Part shown: in pieces, positions 7,737 through 15,892 of the stretch | Layout: each line of letters begins with the position of its first letter | How positions within the stretch are numbered: position 1 is the first letter of the stretch | NCBI GenBank assembly: GCA_903888485.1 | Contig: CAISTS010000026.1 | Span: 1-53,223 of the forward strand | Direction of reading: 5' to 3' | Length of the DNA stretch: 53,223 bases | DNA from: an uncultured bacterium | GTDB lineage: Bacteria > Pseudomonadota > Alphaproteobacteria > Rhodospirillales > Rhodospirillaceae | Program-made: the position numbers and the translations under genes | Notes under the pieces: model-generated | Seen by the model: the letters and a program-made list of their open reading frames with translations, nothing else | What the model was told of the DNA's origin: nothing | Databases searched by the model: none

Positions 7737-10286
7737 TTATTCGTTGCGGAGCAGAGGGGCAGCCTTGATCCCCATGGCCCGCCAAGTGCCGAGAAAGCCC
7801 GAAAGCAGCGTCACAGCGATGCAGGCCGTGATGACCATGGCGATGAGGCCGTAGTCGATGGCCCAGTCGATGCGCATGACCTCGGTGACCACACCATAGG
7901 CCGCGCCGGTGCCGACGGCGGCGGCGATGATGCCGGTCGCTAGTCCCAGCAGCAGGTATTCGAACACGAAGGCCTTCAGCACATCGCCGCGCGTGGCGCC
8001 GAGAACCTTGAGCACGACGGCCTCATAAATGCGCCGGCTGTGGCCGGCGGCAATCGCGCCGGCCAACACCAGCGCCCCGGCAACCAGCGCGATGCCGGCC
8101 GTGAGGCGCACCGCGAGCCCCAGCGTGTCGAGGATCTGCTTGGCCATGTCGAGCGCTTGGCGCACTTGAACAATCGTCACGTTAGGCAGGGCGTTCAATA
8201 CGGCGGTCTCGATGGCTTCCTCGCTGCCGGGCGTCGAGTTGACGGTGGCGAGCGAGATGCCGGGTGCGCCGGCGAGCGCGCTCTCGTTGAAAATGAAAGT
8301 GAAGTTCATGGCGCCCGACTGCCAGCGGATGTCGCGGAAGTTCCCCACCTTGGCGGTGACCTCGCGGCCCAGCACGTTCATGGTGATCTCGTCGCCGAGC
8401 TTCAAATAAAGGCCGCGTCCGACTTCAGCATCGACGGAGACCAAACTTCCGCCCGTGTATCCTTTGTCCCACCACGCGCCCTCGGCCAGCTTTGTGCCTT
8501 CGGGCATGGCATCGGCGGTCGAGATGCCGCGCTCGCCGCGCACGGCCCAGCGGCTGTTGGGGTTCACCGGCGCTTCGGCCGCGGGGATGCCCTTCACCTT
8601 GGAAACGCGGCCCCGAATCATGTTCGCCGTCAGCACTTTCTCGACGCCCGGCATGGCTTGCACGATGCGCGTGAATTCCTCGCGCTGGTCGGGTTGGATG
8701 TCGATGAAGAACATACTGGGAGCGTCAGCGGGCAAGCCGCCTTGGATGGTGCGGTCGAGATTTGCCTGAAGGAGTGCAATCGCCACCAACACTGACAATC
8801 CGAGGCCGAGCGAAAGCACGACCGATGTTGTCGGCGATCCGGGGCGATAAAGATTGGCGAGCGCCAGGCGCAGCGACGGGCGGCCGCTGGTGGCGCTGCT
8901 GCGCCCGCTCGACAATTTTGCTGCGAGCTTCATCACCAACCCCGCGGCGTAGCGGAACAACACCATGGCCACGGCGGCGCCCAGCACAAACCAGGTCGCA
9001 AGATCCTCGCGGTCGGCGGTGGCGATGGTGAAAACCGCGAGCGCGGTCGCGACGATGGCAACGGCGATCAAATACTTGCGCCGCGGCAAGCCGGTGGGTG
9101 CGGCGAGCAGGTTGCGGAACAACGCCACTGGCGGAATGTCGCGCGCGCGCGCCAGGGGCCACAGCGTGAACAGCGCGGCGGTCAGCGCGCCGAACACGGC
9201 AGCCTTCAAGAGCGAGAGAGGGTAAATGCCGAGCTGGGCCTTCACCGGCAGCAGGTCACCCAAGGCGAGCGCCGCGACGATGGGGATAGCTGCGCCGACC
9301 ACAAGGCCGATGACGATGCCGACGCCGGCAAGGATGCCGAGCTGAATCAGGTACATGTTGAAGATCGTATCGCCCGACGCACCCAGACACTTCAGCGTTG
9401 CGATGGTGGTCAGCCGGCCATTGAGATGGGCGCGCACGGCGTTCGCCACACCGATGCCGCCGGTCAAGAGCGCGGTCAGGCCCACCAGCGTCAGAAACAG
9501 GCTGACATTGTCGATAAAGGCGTCGAGCCCGCGCGCAGCTTGGTTCAGGCCTCGCACGCGCCAGCCGGCGTCAGGATGGCCGTCCAGGAGCTGCGTGCGG
9601 ATGAGATTGGGATCGGCGCTCGCGGGCAGACGCACATTGTAGGTGTATTCGATCAAGCTGCCGTCGCGCAGGAGCTGGGTCGCGGCAAGGCCCGCTTCGG
9701 ACAACATCACGCGCGGGCCGGCGGTCATGAAGCTAATGGAGCGGTCGGGTTCGTATGTCAGGGACGCGCGCAGCTGCAGGGTCGCTTCGCCGACCTTGAA
9801 AGTGTCGCCGATCTTGAGCTTGAGGCGCGTCAGCAGCGCGGGGTCAATCACCGCGCCGTGTGCGCCATTGCGCTCGGCGAGGGCCTCAGCCAGCGGCATC
9901 TCTGGCGACAAGGTCACCGCACCGTACAGCGGATACTGCGCATCGACACCCTTGAGCTCGATCAGCGTGCGCGTCTGTACTTCGCCGGCGGAATTCTCGG
10001 TGCGCGCCATGGAGCGCATCTCGACGATGCGGCTGACCTCGCCCTGATTGCGCAGCGCGGCGATATACTCTTCACCGAGCGGACGCGCATTGATCTCGGC
10101 CTGCAAGTCGCCGCCGAGGAGGGGCTGGGCATCGGCCTCGATGCCGGCTTCGACGGAGGCGTTCATGGAACCGGCGCCGGCGATCGCGGTCACGCCAATA
10201 GCAATGCAGGCGAGGAAAATCCGAAAACCGCGCATGCCGCTGCGCAGTTCACGCAAGGCAAAGCGCAAAGGCAGGCGCGCGGCCAT
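7737..10286 (-). CDS. FtsX-like ABC transporter permease (YbbP type)
   Basis: 849 residues, a double FtsX/MacB-type permease. An N-terminal membrane segment (FRIFLACIAIGVTAIAGAG) precedes a large periplasmic domain. A block of membrane helices lies at about 260-450 (for example LFLTLVGLTALLTGGIGVAN), then a second periplasmic domain, and three helices end the protein (LTAGIALVAGALVLAGAIAA, YLLLGLATGIIAAAVG, MVITACIAVTLLSGFLG). With the adjacent ATPase it forms a MacB/LolCDE-superfamily complex, which transmits force across the membrane rather than moving solutes through a pore. The start overlaps the ATPase stop by one base, and E. coli ybbA-ybbP has the same arrangement beside tesA. Substrate unknown; release of a lipidic or thioester substrate is a guess. 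Confidence 0.92.
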   Translation of the reverse strand: MAARLPLRFALRELRSGMRGFRIFLACIAIGVTAIAGAGSMNASVEAGIEADAQPLLGGDLQAEINARPLGEEYIAALRNQGEVSRIVEMRSMARTENSAGEVQTRTLIELKGVDAQYPLYGAVTLSPEMPLAEALAERNGAHGAVIDPALLTRLKLKIGDTFKVGEATLQLRASLTYEPDRSISFMTAGPRVMLSEAGLAATQLLRDGSLIEYTYNVRLPASADPNLIRTQLLDGHPDAGWRVRGLNQAARGLDAFIDNVSLFLTLVGLTALLTGGIGVANAVRAHLNGRLTTIATLKCLGASGDTIFNMYLIQLGILAGVGIVIGLVVGAAIPIVAALALGDLLPVKAQLGIYPLSLLKAAVFGALTAALFTLWPLARARDIPPVALFRNLLAAPTGLPRRKYLIAVAIVATALAVFTIATADREDLATWFVLGAAVAMVLFRYAAGLVMKLAAKLSSGRSSATSGRPSLRLALANLYRPGSPTTSVVLSLGLGLSVLVAIALLQANLDRTIQGGLPADAPSMFFIDIQPDQREEFTRIVQAMPGVEKVLTANMIRGRVSKVKGIPAAEAPVNPNSRWAVRGERGISTADAMPEGTKLAEGAWWDKGYTGGSLVSVDAEVGRGLYLKLGDEITMNVLGREVTAKVGNFRDIRWQSGAMNFTFIFNESALAGAPGISLATVNSTPGSEEAIETAVLNALPNVTIVQVRQALDMAKQILDTLGLAVRLTAGIALVAGALVLAGAIAAGHSRRIYEAVVLKVLGATRGDVLKAFVFEYLLLGLATGIIAAAVGTGAAYGVVTEVMRIDWAIDYGLIAMVITACIAVTLLSGFLGTWRAMGIKAAPLLRNE

Positions 10287-11068
10287 CAGCGGTCTCCCGA
10301 TATTCCCTGGCTTAGGCCTTCGCCGACAATCAACCCGTCGGCGATGCGCACCACACGCTCGCAGCGCGCGGCGAGTTTGAGATCGTGGGTGATCAGCATC
10401 AGCGTGGTCTTGGACTGATCGTGAAGTTCGAACAGCAGCTCAATGATCTGCTGCCCGGTGGCGCCGTCGAGATTGCCGGTGGGCTCGTCGGCGAGAAGGA
10501 TCTTGGGTTGTATGGCAAAAGCGCGCGCCAGCGCGACGCGCTGCTGCTCACCGCCTGAAAGCTGGCCGGGATAGTGTTCGATGCGGTGACCGAGGCCGAC
10601 GGCCTTCAACTGCGCTTCGGCGCGGTCGAAGGCATCCTTATGTCCGCCGAACTCCAACGGCACGGCGACGTTCTCGAGGGCTGTCATGGTCGGGATGAGG
10701 TGGAAGGACTGAAAGACGATGCCGACGGTGTCGCGGCGGAAGAGGGCCAGCCCATCTTCGTCCATACCCGCGTAGTCGGTGCCAGCGATCTGCACGCGCC
10801 CGCTGCTGACGCGCTCCAATCCCGCCACAATCATCAGCATAGTTGTCTTGCCTGATCCCGACGGCCCGACGACGCCGAGCGCCGTGCCGGGCGCAACGGA
10901 GAGATCGACGCCGCGCAGAATGTTGACCGGGCCCGCGGGGCCCTCCAAAGTGAGGTGCACCTTGTCGAGCAGGATTGACGGCGCGGCCCCTGTAGCCGAA
11001 GTGGGCGCGCTCTCGGGCGACAGAGGTGCGGCGGCGGCGGTCATCGTCGAGAGTGGAGACTGTCTCAT
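10286..11068 (-). CDS. ABC transporter ATP-binding protein (YbbA/LolD type)
   Basis: About 260 residues. Walker [11 protein letters not shown]-loop [10 protein letters not shown], signature [14 protein letters not shown], Walker [14 protein letters not shown] and switch His ITHD are all present, with the NLDG and short C-terminus typical of the MacB/LolD subfamily. Several in-frame starts exist (11206, 11068, 11044). 11068 is preferred because longer versions would overlap the divergent tesA, but the N-terminal 30-40 residues before ILLDKVHL are Ala/Pro/Ser-rich and weakly constrained. It partners the downstream permease. 46 bases separate it from tesA on the other strand, so both promoters must be packed there. 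Confidence 0.92.
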   Translation of the reverse strand: MRQSPLSTMTAAAAPLSPESAPTSATGAAPSILLDKVHLTLEGPAGPVNILRGVDLSVAPGTALGVVGPSGSGKTTMLMIVAGLERVSSGRVQIAGTDYAGMDEDGLALFRRDTVGIVFQSFHLIPTMTALENVAVPLEFGGHKDAFDRAEAQLKAVGLGHRIEHYPGQLSGGEQQRVALARAFAIQPKILLADEPTGNLDGATGQQIIELLFELHDQSKTTLMLITHDLKLAARCERVVRIADGLIVGEGLSQGISGDR

Positions 11069-11114
11069 GCACGCTAGCATCAAGGATTTGGGGCAAGGAT
11101 TGGTAGCATCCCGC

Positions 11115-11777
11115 ATGATGTTACAAAAGGCATTCCGGGTCTTGGCCGTCATCACGCTTGCGTTGGCGACACCAGTGTTTGCCGCAGACGGCGGCGCGAT
11201 CCGCATCCTCGTGCTCGGCGACAGCTTGAGTGCCGGCTACGGCCTTGCTGATCCCGCCGATGCTTTTCCCGCGCAGCTTGAAAAGGCCCTCGAAGCAATG
11301 GGTCACAACGTCGATATGTTGCCGGGCGCGATTTCCGGCGACACCACCAGCGGCGGACGCTCGCGCCTTGAATGGTCCATGGGCGACAAACCCGATGCGG
11401 TGATCGTCGAGTTGGGAGGTAATGATGGCCTGCGCGCTGTCGATCCCAAGATCACCGAAGGCAATCTCGACTTCATCGTACGGCGCATTCAGAAAGACGG
11501 GGTGCCGGTCCTCATCGCCGGCATGCTGGCGCCGCCCAATCTTGGCCGTGACTACGAAAGCCGCTTCAATGCGGTGTTCCCGAAGGTCGCGAAGGATACC
11601 GGCGCGCTTCTGTATCCGTTCTTCCTCGACGGCGCGATCACCGTTGCCGGCCTGATGCAGGGCGATCAGATCCATCCCAATCCGGCGGGCGTGAAGGTGA
11701 TCGTCGCGCGCATCCTGCCGAGCGTCGAGAAGCTGCTCGCCCAGGTCAAAGACCGCCGCGCCGCTGCGGCGAAGTAA
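11115..11777 (+). CDS. tesA: Periplasmic arylesterase/lysophospholipase (TesA, SGNH hydrolase)
   Basis: 220 residues. A signal peptide (LAVITLALATPVFA, cleavage near residue 23) is followed by the SGNH/GDSL hydrolase fold: block I LVLGDSLSAGYGL with nucleophile Ser37, block II Gly in GAISGDTTSGG, block III VELGGNDGLR with the oxyanion Asn, and block V DQIHPNPAGV with the catalytic Asp and His. This matches E. coli TesA (thioesterase I, protease I, lysophospholipase L1), a periplasmic hydrolase of acyl esters and thioesters. ATG 11115 is used; a second ATG follows directly at 11118. Divergent from the ybbAP-like pair as in E. coli, which supports a functional link. Next gene thpR starts 11 bases downstream. 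Confidence 0.94.
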   Translation: MMLQKAFRVLAVITLALATPVFAADGGAIRILVLGDSLSAGYGLADPADAFPAQLEKALEAMGHNVDMLPGAISGDTTSGGRSRLEWSMGDKPDAVIVELGGNDGLRAVDPKITEGNLDFIVRRIQKDGVPVLIAGMLAPPNLGRDYESRFNAVFPKVAKDTGALLYPFFLDGAITVAGLMQGDQIHPNPAGVKVIVARILPSVEKLLAQVKDRRAAAAK

Positions 11778-11788
11778 CGCGCGTCGCC

Positions 11789-12334
11789 ATGTTGCGCCTG
11801 TTTGTCGGACTCTCTCTGCCTGACGGTGTGATCGCCCGCCTGGCGATGCTCTGCGCGGGCGTGCCGGGGGCAAAATGGACCGCGCCCGAGAACATGCACA
11901 TCACGCTGCGCTTCATCGGCGAGGTCGAAGAGGACCAAGCGGAGGAGATCGATCACCTGCTCGCGGGCATCGAAGCCGAACCGCTTACACTCGCGCTGAT
12001 GGGGCTGGGCACATTTGGCGAGGGCGCTAAAGCGCACACGCTCTGGGCGGGCGTGGCGCCGTCACCGGCGCTCGCGCACCTGCACGCCAAGGTCGAGTCG
12101 GCCTGCGTGCGCGCCGGCCTTGCGCCCGAAGGCCGCAAGTTCACCCCGCACGTCACTTTGGCCCGCATGAACCACCCACACCCCACGCGGCTCCAGTCCT
12201 TCATCCAGGGCAACAACCTCTTCGCCGCCGGCCCCTTCACCATCGAGCACTTTGCACTCTTCGAATCCAAACTCGGCAAAGGTGGCGCAGTCTACATTCC
12301 CCAGGTGGAATATAGTTTAGTACCAGGTACATAA
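11789..12334 (+). CDS. thpR: RNA 2',3'-cyclic phosphodiesterase (ThpR/LigT)
   Basis: 181 residues of the 2H phosphoesterase family. The two HxTx motifs are MHITLRFIGEV (about residue 36) and FTPHVTLARM (about residue 129). The enzyme opens 2',3'-cyclic phosphate RNA ends to 2'-phosphates and was first named 2'-5' RNA ligase. The C-terminus is unusual: the last residues VPGT and the stop codon are encoded by a palindromic repeat at 12320-12330, so the native stop seems to have been replaced. Starts 11 bases after tesA, probably in the same transcript. Confidence 0.94.
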   Translation: MLRLFVGLSLPDGVIARLAMLCAGVPGAKWTAPENMHITLRFIGEVEEDQAEEIDHLLAGIEAEPLTLALMGLGTFGEGAKAHTLWAGVAPSPALAHLHAKVESACVRAGLAPEGRKFTPHVTLARMNHPHPTRLQSFIQGNNLFAAGPFTIEHFALFESKLGKGGAVYIPQVEYSLVPGT

Positions 12335-12414
12335 TTTAAGTTTTAAATCACACTTAAATGATTGATTTATTGATATAATAATGTACCTGGTACCTAATTA
12401 TTGGTACCGGGTAC
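12320..12414. repeat. Palindromic GTACCNGGTAC repeat element, three copies in 95 bp
   Basis: Three 11-base near-palindromes GTACC-N-GGTAC lie at 12320-12330 (N=A), 12383-12393 (T) and 12404-12414 (G). The first two extend to a perfect 13-base inverted repeat (12320-12332 with 12381-12393) enclosing an AT-rich core that itself holds an 8-base inverted repeat (12334-12341 with 12352-12359). AT content is sharply higher than in the flanking genes. It sits between convergent thpR and the phosphatase and encodes the last residues of both. It looks like a small non-autonomous palindromic element (MITE- or REP-like) and may act as a terminator. Confidence 0.75.
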
Positions 12415-12888
12415 AACTTTATTGAGCAGCTGCGGCATTGCTGCTTCAATTAAATCCAGCACATCCTCAAAGCCGGCGGCGTTGCCGTAGTAGGGATCGG
12501 GGACATCCCGGCCTGAAGGGCTCGGGTGGAAATCGAGGAACAGGGCGAGCTTGGCCCGCGCGCCGGGCGGGTACATGGCTTTGAGGTGCCGGTGGTGGCC
12601 CTCGTCCATGGCCAGAATGAGATCGAAACAGTCGAAGTCGCCGGCCGTGACCTTACGCGCCCGCAAGCCGGACAGATCCACCCCCCGTCCCCGCGCCGCC
12701 GCGATGCTGCGCGGATCGGGCGCCGCGCCGATGTGATAGCCATGTGTGCCGGCAGAGTCGGTTTCAATCACCCCAGCCAGCCCCGCCGCCTCCACCGCGC
12801 GCCGGAAGACGCCCTCGGCCGTAGGTGAGCGGCAGATATTCCCGGTGCACACGAACAGCACGCGCTTTTTGTCCGCCGCCTTGCTCAT
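12394..12888 (-). CDS. Low-molecular-weight protein-tyrosine phosphatase
   Basis: 164 residues. The CX5R phosphate loop VCTGNICRSP (Cys14, Arg20) near the N-terminus and the general-acid Asp in DVPDPYYG near the C-terminus are complete, so it should hydrolyse phosphotyrosine in the cytoplasm. No tyrosine kinase (BY-kinase) or exopolysaccharide gene is adjacent, so the substrate is unknown and an arsenate-reductase-like role is less likely because ars genes are absent. The C-terminal residues VVPGTNN are encoded by the palindromic repeat at 12404-12414 read on this strand, the mirror of what happens at the end of thpR. ATG at 12888. Confidence 0.94.
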   Translation of the reverse strand: MSKAADKKRVLFVCTGNICRSPTAEGVFRRAVEAAGLAGVIETDSAGTHGYHIGAAPDPRSIAAARGRGVDLSGLRARKVTAGDFDCFDLILAMDEGHHRHLKAMYPPGARAKLALFLDFHPSPSGRDVPDPYYGNAAGFEDVLDLIEAAMPQLLNKVVPGTNN

Positions 12889-12954
12889 GGCCCGCTCGCG
12901 TCACACATTAGTCCGCGCCCGTTCTAGGACCTTCCTCGCTTGCAGCCAACGCCG

Positions 12955-13692
12955 ATGATTTCCCCGCAGTTCATTCCACCCGCCGATAGCCGCGTGGTCA
13001 TCCTCACGGGCGCCGGCATTTCGAAGGAATCTGGCCTTGAGACCTTCCGCGATCCGGGCGGCATCTGGTCGAAGGTGAGGCTCGAAGATGTCGCGACGCC
13101 CGAGGCTTTCGCGCGCGATCCCGTTCGCTGCCACGCTTTCTACAACATGCGCCGCGCGCGGCATCGTTCGCCCGATGTCGCACCTAACGCCGCGCACCAT
13201 GCACTGGTCCGTCTCGAAGCCGAATGGCCGGGCGAGGTCGTGGTCGTGACACAGAATGTCGATAGCCTGCACGACCGCGCCGGCAGTAAGAACCTGATCC
13301 ATATGCACGGCATCTACAGCGAAGCACGGTGCAATGCCTGCGGCCACGTGCACGACTGGCCCGGCGATTTGTCGGTCGATGATATCTGCCACGGCTGCAA
13401 TCGCGCGGGAGGCCTTCGCCCCAACGTTGTCTGGTTCGGCGAAATGCCCATGCAGATGGAACGCATTACTCACGCGCTGTCAAACTGCGATCTGTTCATT
13501 TCCATCGGCACGTCGGGCAACGTCTATCCCGCCGCCGGCTTTGTCGCGGCCGCACGCCGCAGCGGCATCCACACCGCCGAGATCAATCTCGAGCCCTCAC
13601 AAGGCGCTTCGCTGTTCAACGAAGCGCACTACGGACCGGCCACCGAAACCGTGCCCGCTTACGTTACGGCGCTGCTGGCCGGGGCGCGATGA
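12955..13692 (+). CDS. cobB: NAD-dependent protein deacylase (Sir2/CobB)
   Basis: About 245 residues of sirtuin class III type. NAD-binding TGAGISKESGLETFRDPGG, TQNVDSLHDRAG and catalytic His in HMHG are present, as is a zinc site (CNAC and CHGC, about residues 120-145). The segment FYNMRR contains the Tyr-x-x-Arg pair that in E. coli CobB and SIRT5 recognises succinyl- or malonyl-lysine, so desuccinylase activity is plausible. A TTG 15 bases upstream of the chosen ATG is possible. It overlaps the next gene by four bases (ATGA), so the two are co-translated. Cytoplasmic. Confidence 0.94.
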   Translation: MISPQFIPPADSRVVILTGAGISKESGLETFRDPGGIWSKVRLEDVATPEAFARDPVRCHAFYNMRRARHRSPDVAPNAAHHALVRLEAEWPGEVVVVTQNVDSLHDRAGSKNLIHMHGIYSEARCNACGHVHDWPGDLSVDDICHGCNRAGGLRPNVVWFGEMPMQMERITHALSNCDLFISIGTSGNVYPAAGFVAAARRSGIHTAEINLEPSQGASLFNEAHYGPATETVPAYVTALLAGAR

Positions 13693-14273
13693 ACGCCTTC
13701 ACCCGCACGCTGAAGGAGGTGCGCGCGTGCAGGGCGTGCGCCGCGCATCTGCCGCTCGGGCCGCGGCCCACGGTGCGTGGACTCCAGGGCGCCCGTCTTC
13801 TGATCATCAGTCAAGCGCCCGGCACGAAAGTTCACAACACCGGACTGTCGTTCAACGACCGTTCCGGCGACCGTCTGCGCGATTGGCTCGGCGTCGATCG
13901 CGAGACCTTCTACGACGAAGCGCGCATTGCCATCATGGGCATGGCCTTCTGCTATCCCGGAGTCGACGCCAAAGGCGGCGACTTGCCGCCGCGCAAGGAA
14001 TGCGCGCCACTTTGGCATCCGCGCTTAATGCCGCTGTTTTCCAAAGTCGAGCTAACGCTGCACGTCGGCTCATATTCCATCAACCACTACCTCAAAGACC
14101 GCAAGGCGACGCTCTCCGAGACCGTCGCGGCGTGGCGGGATTACGGGCCTAAATGCATCCCGCTGCCGCACCCGAGCTGGCGCAACACCGGCTGGCTCAA
14201 GCAGAACCCGTGGTTCGAGCAAGAGCTGGTGCCGGCGTTGCGTGCGCGAGTTAAGAAGCTCGTTCAGCGATGA
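13689..14273 (+). CDS. Uracil-DNA glycosylase family protein
   Basis: 194 residues. The family fold is indicated by an N-terminal cysteine pair (RACRACAAHLPLGPRP), the motif LLIISQAPGTKVHNTG in place of the usual GEAPG, then SGDRLRDWL, a middle Cys, and the C-terminal PLPHPSWRNTGWL, the HPS-type DNA-intercalation loop. Related proteins are annotated as uracil-DNA glycosylase superfamily members of uncertain substrate. Cysteines at about 14, 17 and 99 could suggest an Fe-S cluster as in family 4, but I cannot place all four ligands. Base-excision repair is inferred. It overlaps the sirtuin start-stop by four bases and its 3' end overlaps the convergent cyclase-like gene by ten. Confidence 0.85.
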   Translation: MNAFTRTLKEVRACRACAAHLPLGPRPTVRGLQGARLLIISQAPGTKVHNTGLSFNDRSGDRLRDWLGVDRETFYDEARIAIMGMAFCYPGVDAKGGDLPPRKECAPLWHPRLMPLFSKVELTLHVGSYSINHYLKDRKATLSETVAAWRDYGPKCIPLPHPSWRNTGWLKQNPWFEQELVPALRARVKKLVQR

Positions 14274-14791
14274 TCGCTTGCGGCGATGTAGCTGATGGGC
14301 GGCGTATGTTTCTTGAACAGCGTGCGCGTGTCGGCTGACAGCGCGCGGAAGGCCGAAGCCGTCATGGCAAAGCCTTTGCTGTCGAGCACCGCCGCGGTGT
14401 TCACCGTCTTGCCGTAGACATCGAGGATCTCCGCGTCGGGTGCTCCGACCTTACCGAGCGCCACCGCGCCGAAGTCCATCTTCACCAAGGCGCGCGATTT
14501 GAAGCCCTGCCTCGCCATCAATGCGTCGCCCTCGGACTGCACGCGCAGCATCGCGCGCACGCCGGCATCGGGATCGAAGAAAGCGCAAAGTCCGGCATCC
14601 CCCAGTGTCTTGATCAACCGTCCGCCGGCATCCGCGATGATGCCGCCGGTCAACGCGAAGTAGCCCGTCAAAATTTGTAATACCTCGCGCGGCGCGCGGC
14701 GCTCGGCAAAGGCGGTGTATCCGGTGAGGTCGTAAAAGCCCACCAAAAGCTCGTGTTCGGCGGGCAGGCGCAATTGATTCCATGCAGACAT
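14264..14791 (-). CDS. Class III adenylate/guanylate cyclase-homology protein, probably impaired
   Basis: 175 residues, almost only a cyclase homology domain. FYDLTGYTAF supplies the first metal Asp (Asp21), and GGRLIKTLGDAGLCAFF gives the second (Asp65). DVYGKTVNTAAVLDSKG is the dimer-interface helix. There the transition-state Asn131 is kept, but the Arg normally four residues on (N-x3-R, as in VNxAARL) is Val135. Loss of that Arg usually abolishes or strongly lowers cyclisation. So this may be a weak cyclase, a nucleotide sensor or a pseudo-enzyme. There is no receptor, membrane or HAMP part. It overlaps the UDG-family gene tail to tail by ten bases. A cyclic-nucleotide-binding protein lies 14 kb away. 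Confidence 0.8.
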   Translation of the reverse strand: MSAWNQLRLPAEHELLVGFYDLTGYTAFAERRAPREVLQILTGYFALTGGIIADAGGRLIKTLGDAGLCAFFDPDAGVRAMLRVQSEGDALMARQGFKSRALVKMDFGAVALGKVGAPDAEILDVYGKTVNTAAVLDSKGFAMTASAFRALSADTRTLFKKHTPPISYIAASDHR

Positions 14792-14910
14792 GGAATTACT
14801 CCTGTGTTTCGTCGTGAACAGGCGGCCAACAGTTTCCGCCAGTGATGAGGATCAGCACCGGCTCATAGCCTCCGGCAGTGCGACCAGGATGAAACCGGTG
14901 CGCAAAGCTG

Positions 14911-15369
14911 TCAATTCTCGCCGCGCGCTTCCTCAGCGTCGGCCTCGGCCTCGAGCGATTCCATATCGTCGTCGGAGAAGCCGAAGTGGTGGCCGATCTC
15001 GTGGATCAGCACATGGCGCACGACGTGCCCTAAATCCTCGCCCGTCTCGCACCAGTAGTCGAGGATCGGCCGGCGGTAGAGGAAAACCATGTCGGGTAGA
15101 CCGCCAGAGGCCTCAATCTGCTTTTCCATCAGCGAGACGCCCTGGTACAGGCCCATGATGTCGAAGGGCGATTCGAGGCCCATTTCCTCGCAGACGTCGT
15201 CGTCCGGGAATTCGCTCACCTGCAGGACCACGCCCTCGGTCATGCGCTTCATGGGCTCGGGCAGCGACGCCAGCGCGGCGCGGGCCATGTCGTCGATGTC
15301 GGCGAGGGTGGGCGGGGCCAGCTTGGCCGGGGCGTCAGTCGGCTTGATCAATTGATCACCGTTGTTCAT
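14911..15369 (-). CDS. Minimal zincin-like metallopeptidase family protein
   Basis: 152 residues. [13 protein letters not shown] at about 123-135 is the zinc site of the small bacterial metallopeptidase (formerly DUF1025) family, with HExxH plus a conserved HFGxSD tail giving the third ligand. The middle segment [15 protein letters not shown] and [12 protein letters not shown] are also family-typical. Members are tiny single-domain, cytosolic proteins; proteolytic activity is generally weak or unproven. The C-terminus is very acidic ([13 protein letters not shown]). Divergent from phhB, 46 bases between the chosen starts. Confidence 0.92.
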   Translation of the reverse strand: MNNGDQLIKPTDAPAKLAPPTLADIDDMARAALASLPEPMKRMTEGVVLQVSEFPDDDVCEEMGLESPFDIMGLYQGVSLMEKQIEASGGLPDMVFLYRRPILDYWCETGEDLGHVVRHVLIHEIGHHFGFSDDDMESLEAEADAEEARGEN

Positions 15370-15415
15370 CGTTCAAAGAACGCGCGCGGGGGCGCGAGGA
15401 GTCAGGGAGGCGTTT

Positions 15416-15742
15416 ATGGTCCAGGATACAATCCGTCACAAAGTCCAAAAGATGGAACCTGAGGCGCGCGCCGCCGCCCTCCGGGCACTGCCACTATGGC
15501 AGGATGTGCCGGGCCGCGATGCCATCACCCGCCAGTTTAAATTCGTCGACTTCAATGCCGCATTCGCTTTTATGGCACGGGTCGCCCTGCTGGCCGAAAA
15601 GATGGACCATCATCCTGAATGGTCCAATATCTACAACCGCGTCACCGTCGTGCTGGCCACGCACGACTGCGGGGGCGTTTCCGAGCGTGACATCAAGATG
15701 GCGGGCTTCATGGATCGCGCGGCACCTGATGCCGCCGCGTAA
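15416..15742 (+). CDS. phhB: 4a-hydroxytetrahydrobiopterin dehydratase (PCD/DCoH)
   Basis: 108 residues from ATG 15416; the frame is open 54 bases further, into the divergent promoter region. The family pattern is complete: [36 protein letters not shown] with the catalytic His pair, and [16 protein letters not shown]. It dehydrates the 4a-hydroxy pterin formed by aromatic amino acid hydroxylases. No phenylalanine hydroxylase gene is in the window, so the enzyme may also serve molybdopterin or general pterin recycling. Cytoplasmic. About 150 bases without a gene follow before the CoA-transferase operon. Confidence 0.95.
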   Translation: MVQDTIRHKVQKMEPEARAAALRALPLWQDVPGRDAITRQFKFVDFNAAFAFMARVALLAEKMDHHPEWSNIYNRVTVVLATHDCGGVSERDIKMAGFMDRAAPDAAA

Positions 15743-15892
15743 CATGCTTGCGCAAAGCGACGAATCTTTGAAATCCAAGCTACAAAACCGCTTCAAGCCG
15801 GGTATACAGGCGCGGTATAGAAACAGCCAGCCATGGCACGAAGTGTAACGGGCGGGAGAGCCCAGAGAACGTATCAGTGAGGAGACGGGGAC

